A stretch of DNA of 64,000 bases from a bacterium (GCA_021794175.1 JAJYRI010000003.1:1-64000); one strand, 5' to 3'; numbered from the stretch's first letter, positions 1-10,051 are shown. Translations and numbers: made by a program. The notes: generated by a model not told the origin, from the sequence alone.

Positions 1-404
1 AAGCGCGAGACTTGACTGCTTGATATGCCGGTCATCCCCATCGCTTTGACGAGGCTGTCGACCGAGCGCGTCGAGACGCCTTGGATATACGCCTCTTGAA
101 TGACCGCGGCGAGCGCCTTCTCGGCGGTGCGGCGCGGTTCGAGAAACGGCGGGAAGTAGCTGCCTTTCCGCAGCTTGGGGATGCGCAGGTCGAGCGCGCC
201 GGCGCGCGTCTCCCACAGCCGATCGCGGTAGCCGTTCCGGGAGTTTTCGCGGGCATTATCGCGTTCGCCGTAGGCCGCGCCACAGCGCCCTTCGACACCG
301 AGATCCATCATGCGCTGGGCGACGAACTGAAGCATCTCGCGCAGTACATCGACGTCGGCGCCCTTTTCAACCAGCTCGGTAAGTGTCATACTGGGGTTGG
401 TCAT
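1..404 (-). mobile_element. IS256-family (mutator type) transposase, N-terminal part, cut by window edge
   Basis: Reverse-strand translation from ATG at 404: [126 protein letters not shown]; typical IS256 N-terminus. Confidence 0.9.
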
Positions 405-611
405 CGTGGTTCCTTTCGCGTAGCTGTTTCTGTTTCAAAAACAACCTTCGCCGAAAGCCACGGTGACCGCTCTCTATGCTACGAGGACGATCCTTTCGTA
501 CACCACTCCCGGGGACACGATCGTCCCATGCGGACTGCGTCTGGTGGCCTGGCCTCAGTTTCGTGGACACCATGATAGGCCTCGAGGGGAGGCCGGAAAG
601 AATGGCGCCCC

Positions 612-832
612 ATGGCAGACCAACGGCGGAAATTCCCGCGTGAGTTCAAGATCGAGGCGCTACGCCGCGTTATCGATAGTGGTGAGACCGCAACGGAGGT
701 CGCGCGGTTGATCGGCATAGACCCAAGCCTCTTGTATGGGTGGATTCGCCAGCTTAAGGCTGAGGACAAAGAAGCGTTTCGCGGCAACGGAAAGCTCACC
801 GCGCAAGATGAGGAGATTCGTCGCCCCCTCTG
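612..832 (+). pseudogene. IS3-family OrfA, 3' truncated by the downstream IS end
   Basis: MADQRRKFPREFKIEALRRVIDSGETATEVARLIGIDPSLLYGWIRQLKAEDKEAFRGNGKLTAQDEEIRR, IS3 OrfA HTH; homology stops at the IR-like sequence at about 833. Confidence 0.8.
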
Positions 833-898
833 TGTCTATGATGGTTGAGACCAGCCAGCCGGAGAAACTCATGAGGGCGATAAAGGTTGACCCCATCT

Positions 899-1266
899 AT
901 GGAATCCGATACTGAAGTCCGTCCGCGCAAGAAGCTGCGGTCCTTTACGGCCGAGACGAAGGCTCGTCTTCTCGCTGAGCCGCTACGACGCCGCTGGAAC
1001 GAGCCGCTCTGATGCGCCGCGAAGGCGTCTACAGCTCGCTGCTCTCGAACTGGCGCAAGCAGGTTAGCGCATCGCCCTCCAAACGCGGGCGGCCCGATAA
1101 CCCCGAGGCCGCCGAAAACGCCCGGCTACGCAAAGAGAACCAGCGGCTCGAGCGCAAACTGGCGAAGGCCGAACATACGCTCGCCGCGGTAAAAAAAGCG
1201 CACGCGCTCTTGCAGATGATCGCCGGCGAGAGCACCGCGGACGAGGAGTGGTCGAACCCGTCGTGA
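899..1266 (+). pseudogene. IS3-family OrfA with frameshifts
   Basis: MESDTEVRPRKKLRSFTAETKARLLAE.. continues in other frames as YDAAGT and AALMRREGVYSSLLSNWRKQ..ENARLRKENQRLERKLAKAE. Confidence 0.75.
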
Positions 1267-2240
1267 CGGAACTCGCCGATGCTATCGGTGCTCGAGCGGC
1301 ATGCGCCGTGCTGAGGATCTCGCGTGCAACCATGTATCGGCGTGCTGCATCCGTGCCGACGCCGCCGTTGCAGCGTGCTCGTCGGTCGCCACGCCGTTTG
1401 AGCGACGCCGAGCGGCAGACACTGCTCGATACGGCGCACTACGAGCGCTTCGCCGATACCAGCGCGCGGCAGATCTACGGGACGCTGCTTAATGAAGGGT
1501 GCTATCGCGCCTCGATCTCGACGTGGTATCGCGTACTGCACGCCGCGGGTGAAACACGCGAGCGCCGTCGCCAAGCGACCCATCCTGCGCGTGTGAAGCC
1601 CGAACTCGTCGCGACCAAACCAGGCGAAGTGTGGAGCTGGGATATAACCAAGCTGCTCGGCCCTGCGGAGTGGACGTACTACTACCCCTACGTCGTGCTC
1701 GATATTTTCAGTCGTTACGTCGTTGCCTGGCGCCTCGAGCATCGTGAGGGCGCGACGCTGGCGAAAGAACTCCTCGAAACAGCGATCGCGCGTGAAGGCG
1801 TCGACCAGACACGGTTGACGATTCACACCGACGGCGGGCCGTCAATGACCTCCAAAACGCTTGCTCAGTTCTACGCCGATCTCGGCGTGACGAAGAGTTG
1901 ATCGCGACCGCACGTCTCCAACGACAACCCGTTTAGCGAAGCGCAGTTCAAAACACTGAAATACGGGCCGGGTTTTCCGCCGTTCTTCGGGAGCATCGAG
2001 CAGGCGCGCGAGTTCGGCTGTGCCTTCTTTCCCTGGTACAACGAGCAGCATCGGCATAGCGGCCTTGCGCTTCTCACACCGAGCGACGTTCATCACGGTC
2101 GGGTCGAGGAGCGAACGAGCGCGCGCCGCACCGTTCTGCGCAATGCGTGGGAGGCACATCCCGAACGTTTCGTCCACGGTACACCGGAGCCGCCTGCGAT
2201 CCAACCCGTCGTGTACATCAACCGGCCAGAGGCCGCGTAG
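1248..2240 (+). pseudogene. IS3-family OrfB (DDE integrase core) with in-frame TGA at 1899-1901
   Basis: VWSWDITKLLGPAEWTYYYPYVVLDIFSRYVVAWRLE..TIHTDGGPSMTSKTLAQFYADLGVTKS*SRPHVSNDNPFSEAQFKTLKYGPGFPPFFGSIEQAREF; same frame reopens after the stop. Confidence 0.85.
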
Positions 2241-2281
2241 TATTTTTCAACTTCCGGTGGTCTCAAACCCATTGACACATT

Positions 2282-2465
2282 CCGGCCCGGCCGGCCGCAT
2301 CAGTTGATCAACGATGGTACCGAAACGCTCGTCATGTTTGTCGTCGCCGATAATCCGATCGGTGAATCGTGTTATTACCCAGATAGCGACAAGTGGGGCG
2401 TCTCCTCGCCGGAAAGTCGTATATTCCGCTCCGCTCCCTTGGACTACTACGATGGCGAAGAATAG
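2282..2465 (+). pseudogene. Cupin-domain protein, C-terminal remnant
   Basis: RPGRPHQLINDGTETLVMFVVADNPIGESCYYPDSDKWGVSSPESRIFRSAPLDYYDGEE*, no N-terminus; abuts IS end. Confidence 0.65.
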
Positions 2466-2492
2466 GCCGGAACCTGGGTCGACTACTCCGTA

Positions 2493-2840
2493 CTATCGTT
2501 CGACTAACCGCGCGACCTGATCGCGAATTGCATCGAGCTGTTCAGAGGTAACGCGCGCTTCCGTTGCACGAACGCGAAGCTTCGGGACCGTTTGCACGCT
2601 CCACGATAACGCGTAGCATTCCTTCGCGCAATAATTCTCTTCCGTCGGTGGAATGACGACCGCGGCATCGGCGACGCGGAGCGCGCTATCGCTCGTCAAC
2701 GGCACGACTAAGAGATGGCTAAAATCGGCGTGGAAAAGGTCGCCGCGTCCAATGACGACGGCGGGGCGTTGCTTACTCGGCTCCCCGGAATCGGGCATAG
2801 CATCGCGCCAGTCGACAACGACGATGCTGCCGGGTGTCAT
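2493..2840 (-). CDS. MazF/PemK-like toxin endoribonuclease
   Basis: MTPGSIVVVDWRDAMPDSGEPSKQRPAVVIGRGDLFHADFSHLLVVPLTSD, MazF fold motifs. Confidence 0.85.
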   Translation of the reverse strand: MTPGSIVVVDWRDAMPDSGEPSKQRPAVVIGRGDLFHADFSHLLVVPLTSDSALRVADAAVVIPPTEENYCAKECYALSWSVQTVPKLRVRATEARVTSEQLDAIRDQVARLVER

Positions 2841-3058
2841 CCCCGGAAAAACTCCGACGGGTCATCGTTCCATTCCGGGTACTTCTTTAGATGCTCGGTC
2901 ACGCGGCGCGTGTCGGCAACCATCTTCGCCGTGCTTGCACCACCGTAGCTGACAATCGCGCGGCGGATCACTTCAGCCTCCGAGCTCTTGGCCTCGCGTG
3001 CCAGGCGCTTGACGATCTCGTTCTGCGAAGGATCCAGATAGATCATCTTCTTCACCAT
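2837..3058 (-). CDS. Ribbon-helix-helix antitoxin
   Basis: MVKKMIYLDPSQNEIVKRLAREAKSSEAEVIRRAIVSYGG; 4-bp overlap with the MazF-like gene. Confidence 0.8.
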   Translation of the reverse strand: MVKKMIYLDPSQNEIVKRLAREAKSSEAEVIRRAIVSYGGASTAKMVADTRRVTEHLKKYPEWNDDPSEFFRG

Positions 3059-3064
3059 ACTGCC

Positions 3065-3094
3065 ATAATAGATGTCATGACATATAAATGTCAA
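3065..3094 (-). promoter_or_regulatory. Toxin-antitoxin promoter with palindromic operator in spacer
   Basis: Minus strand TTGACA - 18 nt - TATTAT; spacer holds perfect palindrome ATGTCATGACAT (3072-3083). Confidence 0.7.
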
Positions 3095-3241
3095 GCGAGT
3101 AATGCAATCCTCTTCTCTCCCAGGCGGAGAAAGCTTCGAACGCGCCGCACCCGCGCTCCTAGACCGCGGCCGCCCCATGTGGTATGCTACCCTGCGTTCC
3201 CGCACGCGCGCTTTTTCGTTTTACCCTAAGGAGTTTTCGTA

Positions 3242-3580
3242 GTGCCCAATATCAAGGCGGCCGAGAAGTGGACCCGACAGTCGGCGACCCGCACGACGCG
3301 CAATAAAGACACCAAAACGCGCCTGAAGAGCGCCTATAAGAAGGCCGTCGCGACGAAGGACGAGGCCCTGACCAGAGAGGTCGAGGGCGAGTTCGATCGC
3401 GCGGCCAAGCGCGGCATCATCCACCCCAATAAGGCTGCCCGCAAGAAATCGCGGCTCGCGAAGGCCGTGAAAGCCGCCGCCGTCGTGCCCGTCAAGGCGA
3501 CGAAGGCGAAGGCGAAACCTGCCAAGAGCACGGCCGCCAAGCGCGCCGCCACAGCGAAGAGCAAAGCCGCGAACGCCTAA
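3242..3580 (+). CDS. rpsT: 30S ribosomal protein S20
   Basis: MPNIKAAEKWTRQSATRTTRNKDTKTRLKSAYKKAV; K/A-rich C-terminal extension; AAGGAG upstream. Confidence 0.92.
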   Translation: MPNIKAAEKWTRQSATRTTRNKDTKTRLKSAYKKAVATKDEALTREVEGEFDRAAKRGIIHPNKAARKKSRLAKAVKAAAVVPVKATKAKAKPAKSTAAKRAATAKSKAANA

Positions 3581-3601
3581 ACGGCGCGACGCAGCTTTAT
3601 C

Positions 3602-4882
3602 GTGTCGCGACGCATCGATCTCACTCCACCGGAGGATCGTCGCGACGCGATCCCCGACGATCCACGGGCGATCTTCCTCACCACGATGGCGCGCGAACTC
3701 CATCGCGCCGGGGTCGCCACCGATATCCTCGAGAGCACCGTTGGAGGCATCGCCCATGCGATCGGCCTCCCGGTGCAAATTTTTGCCCTTCCCACCTACA
3801 TCACGCTGGCGATCGGGTCGAACCTTCACCAGCACGTCGTGATGCTGCGCGTTGCGCCGGGCACCGTCGATCTGCGCAAAATCGCGATTCTCAACCTGAT
3901 CTTCGACGATCTCGTCGCCGGGAAAATCGATTTCCGTGCGGCGAGTTTACTGCTCTCCGATATCGATAAGCGTTGGCCGCGCCATCGCGCCCGCTACGAC
4001 GTTCCGGCACTGGCGATGGTCGCGCTCGGCGTCGCGGTCTTGCTCGGCGGCGGCGTGCGCGAGCTGATCGTCGCCACCGTGATCGGCGCCTGCGTCGGCG
4101 CGATCTCCGCGCTCGGGCGCCGCGTCGCGCTCGTCGGGCGCCTCTTCGAAGTGATCGCGGCGTTTGTCAGCACGCTCATCGTCGCACTGGGCACCCACGT
4201 GCTCGGCCCCACCAACGTCCTCATCGCCATCGTCGCCGGGGTCGTCGTGCTGCTTCCCGGTTACTCGTTGACGCTCGCGCTCTACGAACTCGCCAACGCC
4301 AACCTCGTTGCGGGAACCGCGCGCTTGGGGAAAGTGCTCTCGACGCTGCTCGCGCTCGCCTGCGGTGCGCTGCTCGGCTTCGCGGTCGTCGGCCCCTCGC
4401 TGCTCAATACCGGTAACGTCGCCACCGAACCCGTTCCCGGCTACACCTGGTTTATCGCCGCCGCGCTCATGTCGATCGGGCTGGCCATCGATCTCGATGC
4501 GCGCATCAAAGATTTTGCCTGGGTCTTCGCTTCGTGCGCCGTTGCGTTGCTCATCTCGCACGTGCTCGCCCTCTCGCCGCTCCATCCGATCGCGCCGTTC
4601 ATCGCCGCTTTCAGTTGCGGTATCGTCGCCAGTCTCGCCGCACGTTGGCTACGCGTGCCGCAACCGATCATGTTGGTTCCCGCGCTCTTGGTGCTCGTAC
4701 CGGGAAGCATTAGCTACGAGAGCGTGCTCTTCGCGTTCCGCAGCCAAGTGAACATCGCCGTCACCTCGGCGGCAAATGCCGCGATCGCCGCGATTCTTCT
4801 GGTTGCCGGGCTGCTGCTCTCGCAGTTGCTCGTCCCCGCATCGCCGCTGCTCTCGAGCGAAAACCTCGGCCGTCTGCGCTAG
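3602..4882 (+). CDS. Threonine/serine exporter family (ThrE-like, DUF1212) membrane protein
   Basis: N-terminal FLTTMARELHRAGVATDILESTVGGIAHAIGLPVQIFALPTYITLAIG and multiple TM segments. Confidence 0.8.
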   Translation: MSRRIDLTPPEDRRDAIPDDPRAIFLTTMARELHRAGVATDILESTVGGIAHAIGLPVQIFALPTYITLAIGSNLHQHVVMLRVAPGTVDLRKIAILNLIFDDLVAGKIDFRAASLLLSDIDKRWPRHRARYDVPALAMVALGVAVLLGGGVRELIVATVIGACVGAISALGRRVALVGRLFEVIAAFVSTLIVALGTHVLGPTNVLIAIVAGVVVLLPGYSLTLALYELANANLVAGTARLGKVLSTLLALACGALLGFAVVGPSLLNTGNVATEPVPGYTWFIAAALMSIGLAIDLDARIKDFAWVFASCAVALLISHVLALSPLHPIAPFIAAFSCGIVASLAARWLRVPQPIMLVPALLVLVPGSISYESVLFAFRSQVNIAVTSAANAAIAAILLVAGLLLSQLLVPASPLLSSENLGRLR

Positions 4883-4885
4883 GCG

Positions 4886-7264
4886 TTACGCATCGACGAC
4901 CGTAACGAGATGCGTCGAGCGCTCCTCCCGCGCGATCGGCAAAATCAGGTCGCGCACGGCGTTGCGCAGCAGCGGCCCCGAATCGGCGAGCAGCGCGATG
5001 CGAAAGCGCCAGCGATCGTTTAAGCGCGCGATCGGATAGGGTGCCGGCCCGCGCACGTCGATGCTGGTACGCTCGCGCAACACCGTTGCGTAATGCGTCG
5101 CCAGCGCATGCGTGCGTTCCTTATCGGGCCCGATGATCCCCAAATACAGCATGCGCCGCGCCGGCGGAAAGCCGAGCTCTTCGCGTTCGCGCAGCCCCTC
5201 GTCGACGAAGCGTTGCGCGTCGCCATCGGCGAGCGCGACGATCGCCGGATGCTCGGGCGAGTAGGTCTGCACGATCGCTTCGCCTGCCTGCGCGCGCCCG
5301 CTGCGCCCGCAGACCTGCACGAGCATCTGGTAGGTGCGTTCGGCCGCGCGGAAATCCGGTGCGTGCAAGCCGAGATCGGCGGCGACGACGCCGACGAGTG
5401 TCACCCGCTCGAAATCGTGTCCCTTCGCGATCATCTGCGTGCCGACGAGCACGTCGCCCTCGGCGATAAAGCGATCGATGATGCGCGCGTGCTCGCCGAT
5501 GCGCGTGGTGGTGTCGCTATCCATCCGCAGCACGCGAGCTTGCGGGAAGAGGCGGTTCACCTCTTCGACGACGCGCTGCGTTCCGACGCCGAATTCCGCT
5601 AATGCATCGGCGCCGCAATGCGGACAGTTCTCGGGGATCGCGGTGCGGTAATCGCAGTAATGGCAGCGCAGCAGCCCTTCGTGGCGATGGACGGTGAGCG
5701 TGACGCTGCAATGCGGGCACTCCGGCGCCTTCCCGCAACTGCGGCAGAGCCAGGCCCGCGCACTGCCGCGGCGATTGACGAAGAGCAAACTCTTCTCGCC
5801 GCGCTCCAAGCGTTGCGCGAGCGCTTCGACCAACGGCGCGCTAAACAACCGTCGTTCCCCGCTGCGAAATGCCGCCGCGAGATCGACGATCTGGACCTTC
5901 GGCAGCGGTTGTTCGGTCGCGCGCATCGTGAGGCGGATCTCTTCGAGCTGCCCCGCGCGCACTGCAGCTAAACTCTCGAACGAGGGCGTCGCGCTTCCTA
6001 GAATCAGCAACCCGTCGCTCAGACGCATGCGTTCGCGCGCGACGGTGAGCGCGGAATAGCGCGGCGAGGAATCCTGCCGGTACGATGCATCGTGCGATTC
6101 ATCGACGATGACGACGCGCACGTCGGGTAGGGGCGCAAAGACCGCGCTGCGCGCCCCGACGACGACGTCGATCTCGCCGCGCGCGCAGGCCTGCCACGCA
6201 TCGTAGCGCTCGCGTTCGGAGAGCGCGGAGTGCAGCACGGCGAGGCGCGTGCCGAAGCGTTCTTCGAAACGGCGCGCGGTCTGCGGCGTCAGCGCGATCT
6301 CCGGCACCAACACGATCGCGCGTCCGCCTGCGGCGAGCACGCGCTGCACGATATCGAGGTAGAGAAAGGTTTTGCCGCTACCGGTAACGCCGTGCAGCAG
6401 TAGGGCAGCGAACTTCCCCGCGGCCTGCAACTCCCCGAGGCGATCCATCGCGCGGCGCTGTTCGGGCGTCGGGGGGAACGCCGCCGCGGCAATCGGCGCG
6501 GGCGCATCGCGCGGTGCGGGCGCGCGCTCTTCTTCTGCGATCGCTCCGGCGGCGAGTGCCCGCGCGATCGTCGTGCGCGAATAGCCGGCGAGCAACGCAT
6601 CGGCGTGCGGCATGCCGGGCTGCGCGCGCACCAGCGCCGCCAACGCCGCAGCCTTCTTCCCGCGCACCGTGCTTGCACCGGGGACGAGCACGCGGACGCG
6701 ATAGGGCGTGAACGCGGGTTCGACGCGGCGCCGTTCGCGCACCAGCGCGCCATCGCGCACCAGCGCGGTGATCTCGGCGAGCAGTTCGCTGCGCGTACCC
6801 GCGCGGCGCGCCGCCGGGTGGCGCAGCAGGCTCTCGGGCGAGGTGCCGTCGGCGAAATCTTCGCGCAGCAACTGCAGCAGCGCTGCGCCGCGTTCGCGCG
6901 CGACCTCGCGCGTCCGCTCCCCGAGTACGAGCCGCTCTTCGATGTGCGGCAGCGCGCTCGTCAGCACGACGCAGCGCAGCGCTTCACCCAGCGTCGAGAG
7001 ATCGTGGCGCGCGACGAAGCGCGCGAGTGCAAGCCCGGTTGCATCGAAGGCCCGCGGCAGGTCGCAGCGTTCGATGATCTCGCGCAGCCCTTCGAACGGC
7101 TCGCCTTCGTAGGCGTCGCCGAGTGCGAGCCCGTAGAGTTCGCGCCGCCCCAGCGGAATGCGCACGATATCGCCGAGTGCCACCTCGTGCGCACCGACGG
7201 CGTAGGTGAGCGGCAATTCGAAGCGCGTGCTGCGCACGATCGGCAGCACCTCGACCAATCGCAT
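4886..7264 (-). CDS. priA: Primosomal protein N' (replication restart helicase)
   Basis: HGVTGSGKTFLYLDIVQRVLAAGGRAIVLVPEIALTPQ, DESHDASYRQDSSPRYSA, CRSCGKAPECPHCSVTLTVH zinc motifs. Confidence 0.96.
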   Translation of the reverse strand: MRLVEVLPIVRSTRFELPLTYAVGAHEVALGDIVRIPLGRRELYGLALGDAYEGEPFEGLREIIERCDLPRAFDATGLALARFVARHDLSTLGEALRCVVLTSALPHIEERLVLGERTREVARERGAALLQLLREDFADGTSPESLLRHPAARRAGTRSELLAEITALVRDGALVRERRRVEPAFTPYRVRVLVPGASTVRGKKAAALAALVRAQPGMPHADALLAGYSRTTIARALAAGAIAEEERAPAPRDAPAPIAAAAFPPTPEQRRAMDRLGELQAAGKFAALLLHGVTGSGKTFLYLDIVQRVLAAGGRAIVLVPEIALTPQTARRFEERFGTRLAVLHSALSERERYDAWQACARGEIDVVVGARSAVFAPLPDVRVVIVDESHDASYRQDSSPRYSALTVARERMRLSDGLLILGSATPSFESLAAVRAGQLEEIRLTMRATEQPLPKVQIVDLAAAFRSGERRLFSAPLVEALAQRLERGEKSLLFVNRRGSARAWLCRSCGKAPECPHCSVTLTVHRHEGLLRCHYCDYRTAIPENCPHCGADALAEFGVGTQRVVEEVNRLFPQARVLRMDSDTTTRIGEHARIIDRFIAEGDVLVGTQMIAKGHDFERVTLVGVVAADLGLHAPDFRAAERTYQMLVQVCGRSGRAQAGEAIVQTYSPEHPAIVALADGDAQRFVDEGLREREELGFPPARRMLYLGIIGPDKERTHALATHYATVLRERTSIDVRGPAPYPIARLNDRWRFRIALLADSGPLLRNAVRDLILPIAREERSTHLVTVVDA

Positions 7265-7266
7265 CG

Positions 7267-8340
7267 TTAGTGCTCCGCGTCGCCGGGCGGCGCCTCCATC
7301 GCGCGCAGAACCGAGCGCACGCGCGCCTCGGGAACGCGGACGTCGGCGCGCACCAGCCCGATCGCATCGGGCAACACGAAGCGCAGCGCGCCGTCACGCC
7401 GCTTCTTATCACCGCGCATCGCTGCGAGCGCAGCTTCGGCGGGAACGCGCGTCGAGAGCGGCATTCCCAGCAGCGCGAGCAACGCGAGTACGCGCAGATG
7501 CTCCGCGCGCGAATATCGGCCGCCGCGCAGCGCGAGCAGCCCCGCGGCGCGCAGCCCCAATGCGACCGCCGCGCCGTGCGCGATGCGATAGTCGCTCGCG
7601 CTTTCGTAGGCGTGCGCGAAGGTATGCCCGAGGTTGAGCGTCGCGCGCAAGCCGTGCTCTTCGCGATCGGCGCGCACGACCGCCGCTTTAATAGCGATCG
7701 AACGCGCAACGATCTCCGCCCACGGCCAGCGTTCGAAGCGATGCGGCGCAAGATTTTCGAGCGACTCGAAGCTCTCACCGCCGGCGAGGATCGCGTGCTT
7801 CACCGCTTCGGCGAGACCGGCGCGAATTTCGCGGAACGGCAGCGTTTGCAGCGCGCGGAGATCGGCGAAGACCGCTACCGGGTCGCTGAAACGCCCGACG
7901 AGATTCTTTCCCGCCGGCGTATCGACGCCGACCTTCCCGCCGATCGACGCATCGAGCATCGCCAGTAGGCTCGTCGCGACGTGCGCGTAGGGAACCCCGC
8001 GCATGAAGAGCGCGGCGGCGAGCCCGAAGGTATCGTTGGCGACGCCGCCGCCGACCCCGATGACGAGCGTCGCGCGGTCGGCTCCGGCGGCGAGCAGTGC
8101 GTCGGCGAGCCGTTCGATGCTCGCCAAACGTTTGCGCGGCTCACCCAAAGCGACGGGCAAGACGCCGAGGCAGCGCGGCAAGCGCGCCGCCAACGCCTGC
8201 GCGCGCGCGTGCACGGCGGGCCGTGCGTCGGCGAGCACGATGCAACGCGCGCCGCGGGCGCGCACGAACGAGCGCAGCGGCTGCTCCGCATTCTCGCAGA
8301 CGAGCACCGGGTAACCGAGGGTATCGTTGCCGATTACCAC
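7267..8340 (-). CDS. aroB: 3-dehydroquinate synthase
   Basis: GVGGGVANDTFGLAAALFMRGVPYAHVATSLLAMLDASIGGKVGVDTPAGKNLVGRF, NLGHTFAHAYE. Confidence 0.95.
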   Translation of the reverse strand: MVIGNDTLGYPVLVCENAEQPLRSFVRARGARCIVLADARPAVHARAQALAARLPRCLGVLPVALGEPRKRLASIERLADALLAAGADRATLVIGVGGGVANDTFGLAAALFMRGVPYAHVATSLLAMLDASIGGKVGVDTPAGKNLVGRFSDPVAVFADLRALQTLPFREIRAGLAEAVKHAILAGGESFESLENLAPHRFERWPWAEIVARSIAIKAAVVRADREEHGLRATLNLGHTFAHAYESASDYRIAHGAAVALGLRAAGLLALRGGRYSRAEHLRVLALLALLGMPLSTRVPAEAALAAMRGDKKRRDGALRFVLPDAIGLVRADVRVPEARVRSVLRAMEAPPGDAEH

Positions 8341-8858
8341 TCGATCTTTTTCTTATGCATCCACTCGAGGATGTTTTCGACCACTTTCGCGCTCGAGAGC
8401 TGATCGGCTTCGACGACGTGGTCGGCATGTGCGTAGAGCGGCATGCGCTTGACGTAGAGCTCTTTAATGCGCGCGAGCGTCGGCGTCGGGCCGATCAGCG
8501 GGCGCACCGCCCGGCTGTGGCGCAGGCGTTCGAAGGCGAGTTCGGGGGTGACTTTGATGAAGATGCGGTAGGTGCGTTTCTTGAGCAGCGTTTGCGTCGG
8601 TTCGTAGGTGGTCGCGCCGCCGCCGAGAGAGAGCACGCCGGGTTCCCCTTCTTCTATCGCGTGCGAGATCGCCGCATGCTCGTAGCGCCGGAACGCCGCT
8701 TCACCTTCGTTATAGAAAATATCGCTGATCGCGCCGTGCTCGCGCACGACGAGCTCGTCGGAATCGAAAAACGCGACCCCGAGTTTGCGCGCGAGGCGCT
8801 TCCCGATCGTCGATTTCCCTGCGGCCATAAAGCCGATCAACGCCACATGCCGTTTCAT
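8334..8858 (-). CDS. aroK: Shikimate kinase
   Basis: ALIGFMAAGKSTIGKRLARKLGVAFFDSDELV; overlaps aroB and aroC. Confidence 0.93.
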   Translation of the reverse strand: MKRHVALIGFMAAGKSTIGKRLARKLGVAFFDSDELVVREHGAISDIFYNEGEAAFRRYEHAAISHAIEEGEPGVLSLGGGATTYEPTQTLLKKRTYRIFIKVTPELAFERLRHSRAVRPLIGPTPTLARIKELYVKRMPLYAHADHVVEADQLSSAKVVENILEWMHKKKIEW

Positions 8859-10012
8859 ACCTGTTCCTTTGCAAAAAGCTGCGCCGCGCGGGCACGCGAA
8901 CGCGTGAGATTATCGAGCGTCTCTTCCATGCTGTCGCCGCCGTATTTTTCCAGCAGCGGCTCGACGAGTGCCAAACGTACCATCGCTTCGCCGACGATTG
9001 CGGCGGCGGGAACGACGCAGACATCGCTGCGCACGATGCTCGCCGGAGCTTCGGTGCCGGCGTGCAGATCGACCGAGGGCAGCGCGCGCATGAGCGTCGG
9101 AATCGGCTTCACGCTGGCGACCAGCGTGATACGCTGCCCGTTGCTCATGCCGCCCTCGATGCCGCCGGCGCGATTGCTGCCGCGCACCACTTCGCCCTCG
9201 GCGAGTGCGAAGGTATCGTGGGCCTGCGAACCGGGCTTCGCGGCGACCTCGGCGCCGAGACCGACTTCGACGGACTTCACCGTCTGCATCGACATCAGCG
9301 CACCGGCGAGGATGCCGTCGAGACGATTGCCGGGCTGACGATTGCTGCCGATGCCGACCGGCATGCCCTCGACAACGACGGCGTAGCGCCCGCCGAGCGT
9401 ATCGCCGGCGGCCTTTGCTTCGTCGATCAGGGCGACCATACGCGCGCTGCTCTCGGGATCGGGGCAGCGCACCGCGCTGCTTTCGATGCGCTCGCGATCG
9501 ATCGTCTCGATCTCCGGCGCGACGACCGTGCCGATCTGCGCGACGTAGGAAGCGGTGGTGATGCCGAGCGCTTCGAGGAACTGCGCGCAGATCGCGCCGA
9601 GCGCGACGCGCATCGCGGTTTCGCGCGCGCTCGCCCGTTCGAGCACGTTGCGCAGATCGCGATGGCCGTATTTGAGGGCTCCGGCGTAATCGGCATGCCC
9701 CGGGCGCGGATTGGTGAGCGGTTTGCCCGCACCGGTGAGCGGATCCATCAAGTCGCGCACGTTCTCGAAATCGCGATTACGCAGCACGACGGCGAGCGGC
9801 GAACCGAGCGTGAAGCCCCCGCGCAGGCCCGCCAGAAATTCGATGCGATCGCTCTCGATCTTCATCCGTCCGCCGCGCCCGTGCCCGCCTTGGCGCCGGG
9901 CAAGGACCTCGTCGATCCGCTCGACATCGAGCGCGAGCCCGGCGGGAAGCCCATCGAGGATGCCGACGAGCGCGGGGCCATGTGATTCCCCGGCGGTGAG
10001 GTAGCGGAACAT
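8855..10012 (-). CDS. aroC: Chorismate synthase
   Basis: MFRYLTAGESHGPALVGILDGLPAGL, RPGHADYAGALKYGHRDLRNVLERASARETAMRVA. Confidence 0.97.
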   Translation of the reverse strand: MFRYLTAGESHGPALVGILDGLPAGLALDVERIDEVLARRQGGHGRGGRMKIESDRIEFLAGLRGGFTLGSPLAVVLRNRDFENVRDLMDPLTGAGKPLTNPRPGHADYAGALKYGHRDLRNVLERASARETAMRVALGAICAQFLEALGITTASYVAQIGTVVAPEIETIDRERIESSAVRCPDPESSARMVALIDEAKAAGDTLGGRYAVVVEGMPVGIGSNRQPGNRLDGILAGALMSMQTVKSVEVGLGAEVAAKPGSQAHDTFALAEGEVVRGSNRAGGIEGGMSNGQRITLVASVKPIPTLMRALPSVDLHAGTEAPASIVRSDVCVVPAAAIVGEAMVRLALVEPLLEKYGGDSMEETLDNLTRSRARAAQLFAKEQV

Positions 10013-10051
10013 ACCGCTAGGCTACGGCCCCGGCGCTCGGGGCGCCTGCCG

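Larger units (their letters stand above)
833..2277 (+). mobile_element. IS3-family insertion sequence, degenerate
   Basis: Imperfect terminal inverted repeats: left TGTCTATGATGGTTGAGACCAGCCAGCCGGA, right (reverse complement) TGTCAATGGGTTTGAGACCACCGGA; contains OrfA and OrfB remnants. Confidence 0.75.

Noticed and set aside
5093-7270. Several plus-strand ORFs of 117-221 aa
   Set aside because: Antisense to priA; no recognisable domain
9062-9985. 307-aa plus-strand ORF
   Set aside because: Antisense shadow of aroC
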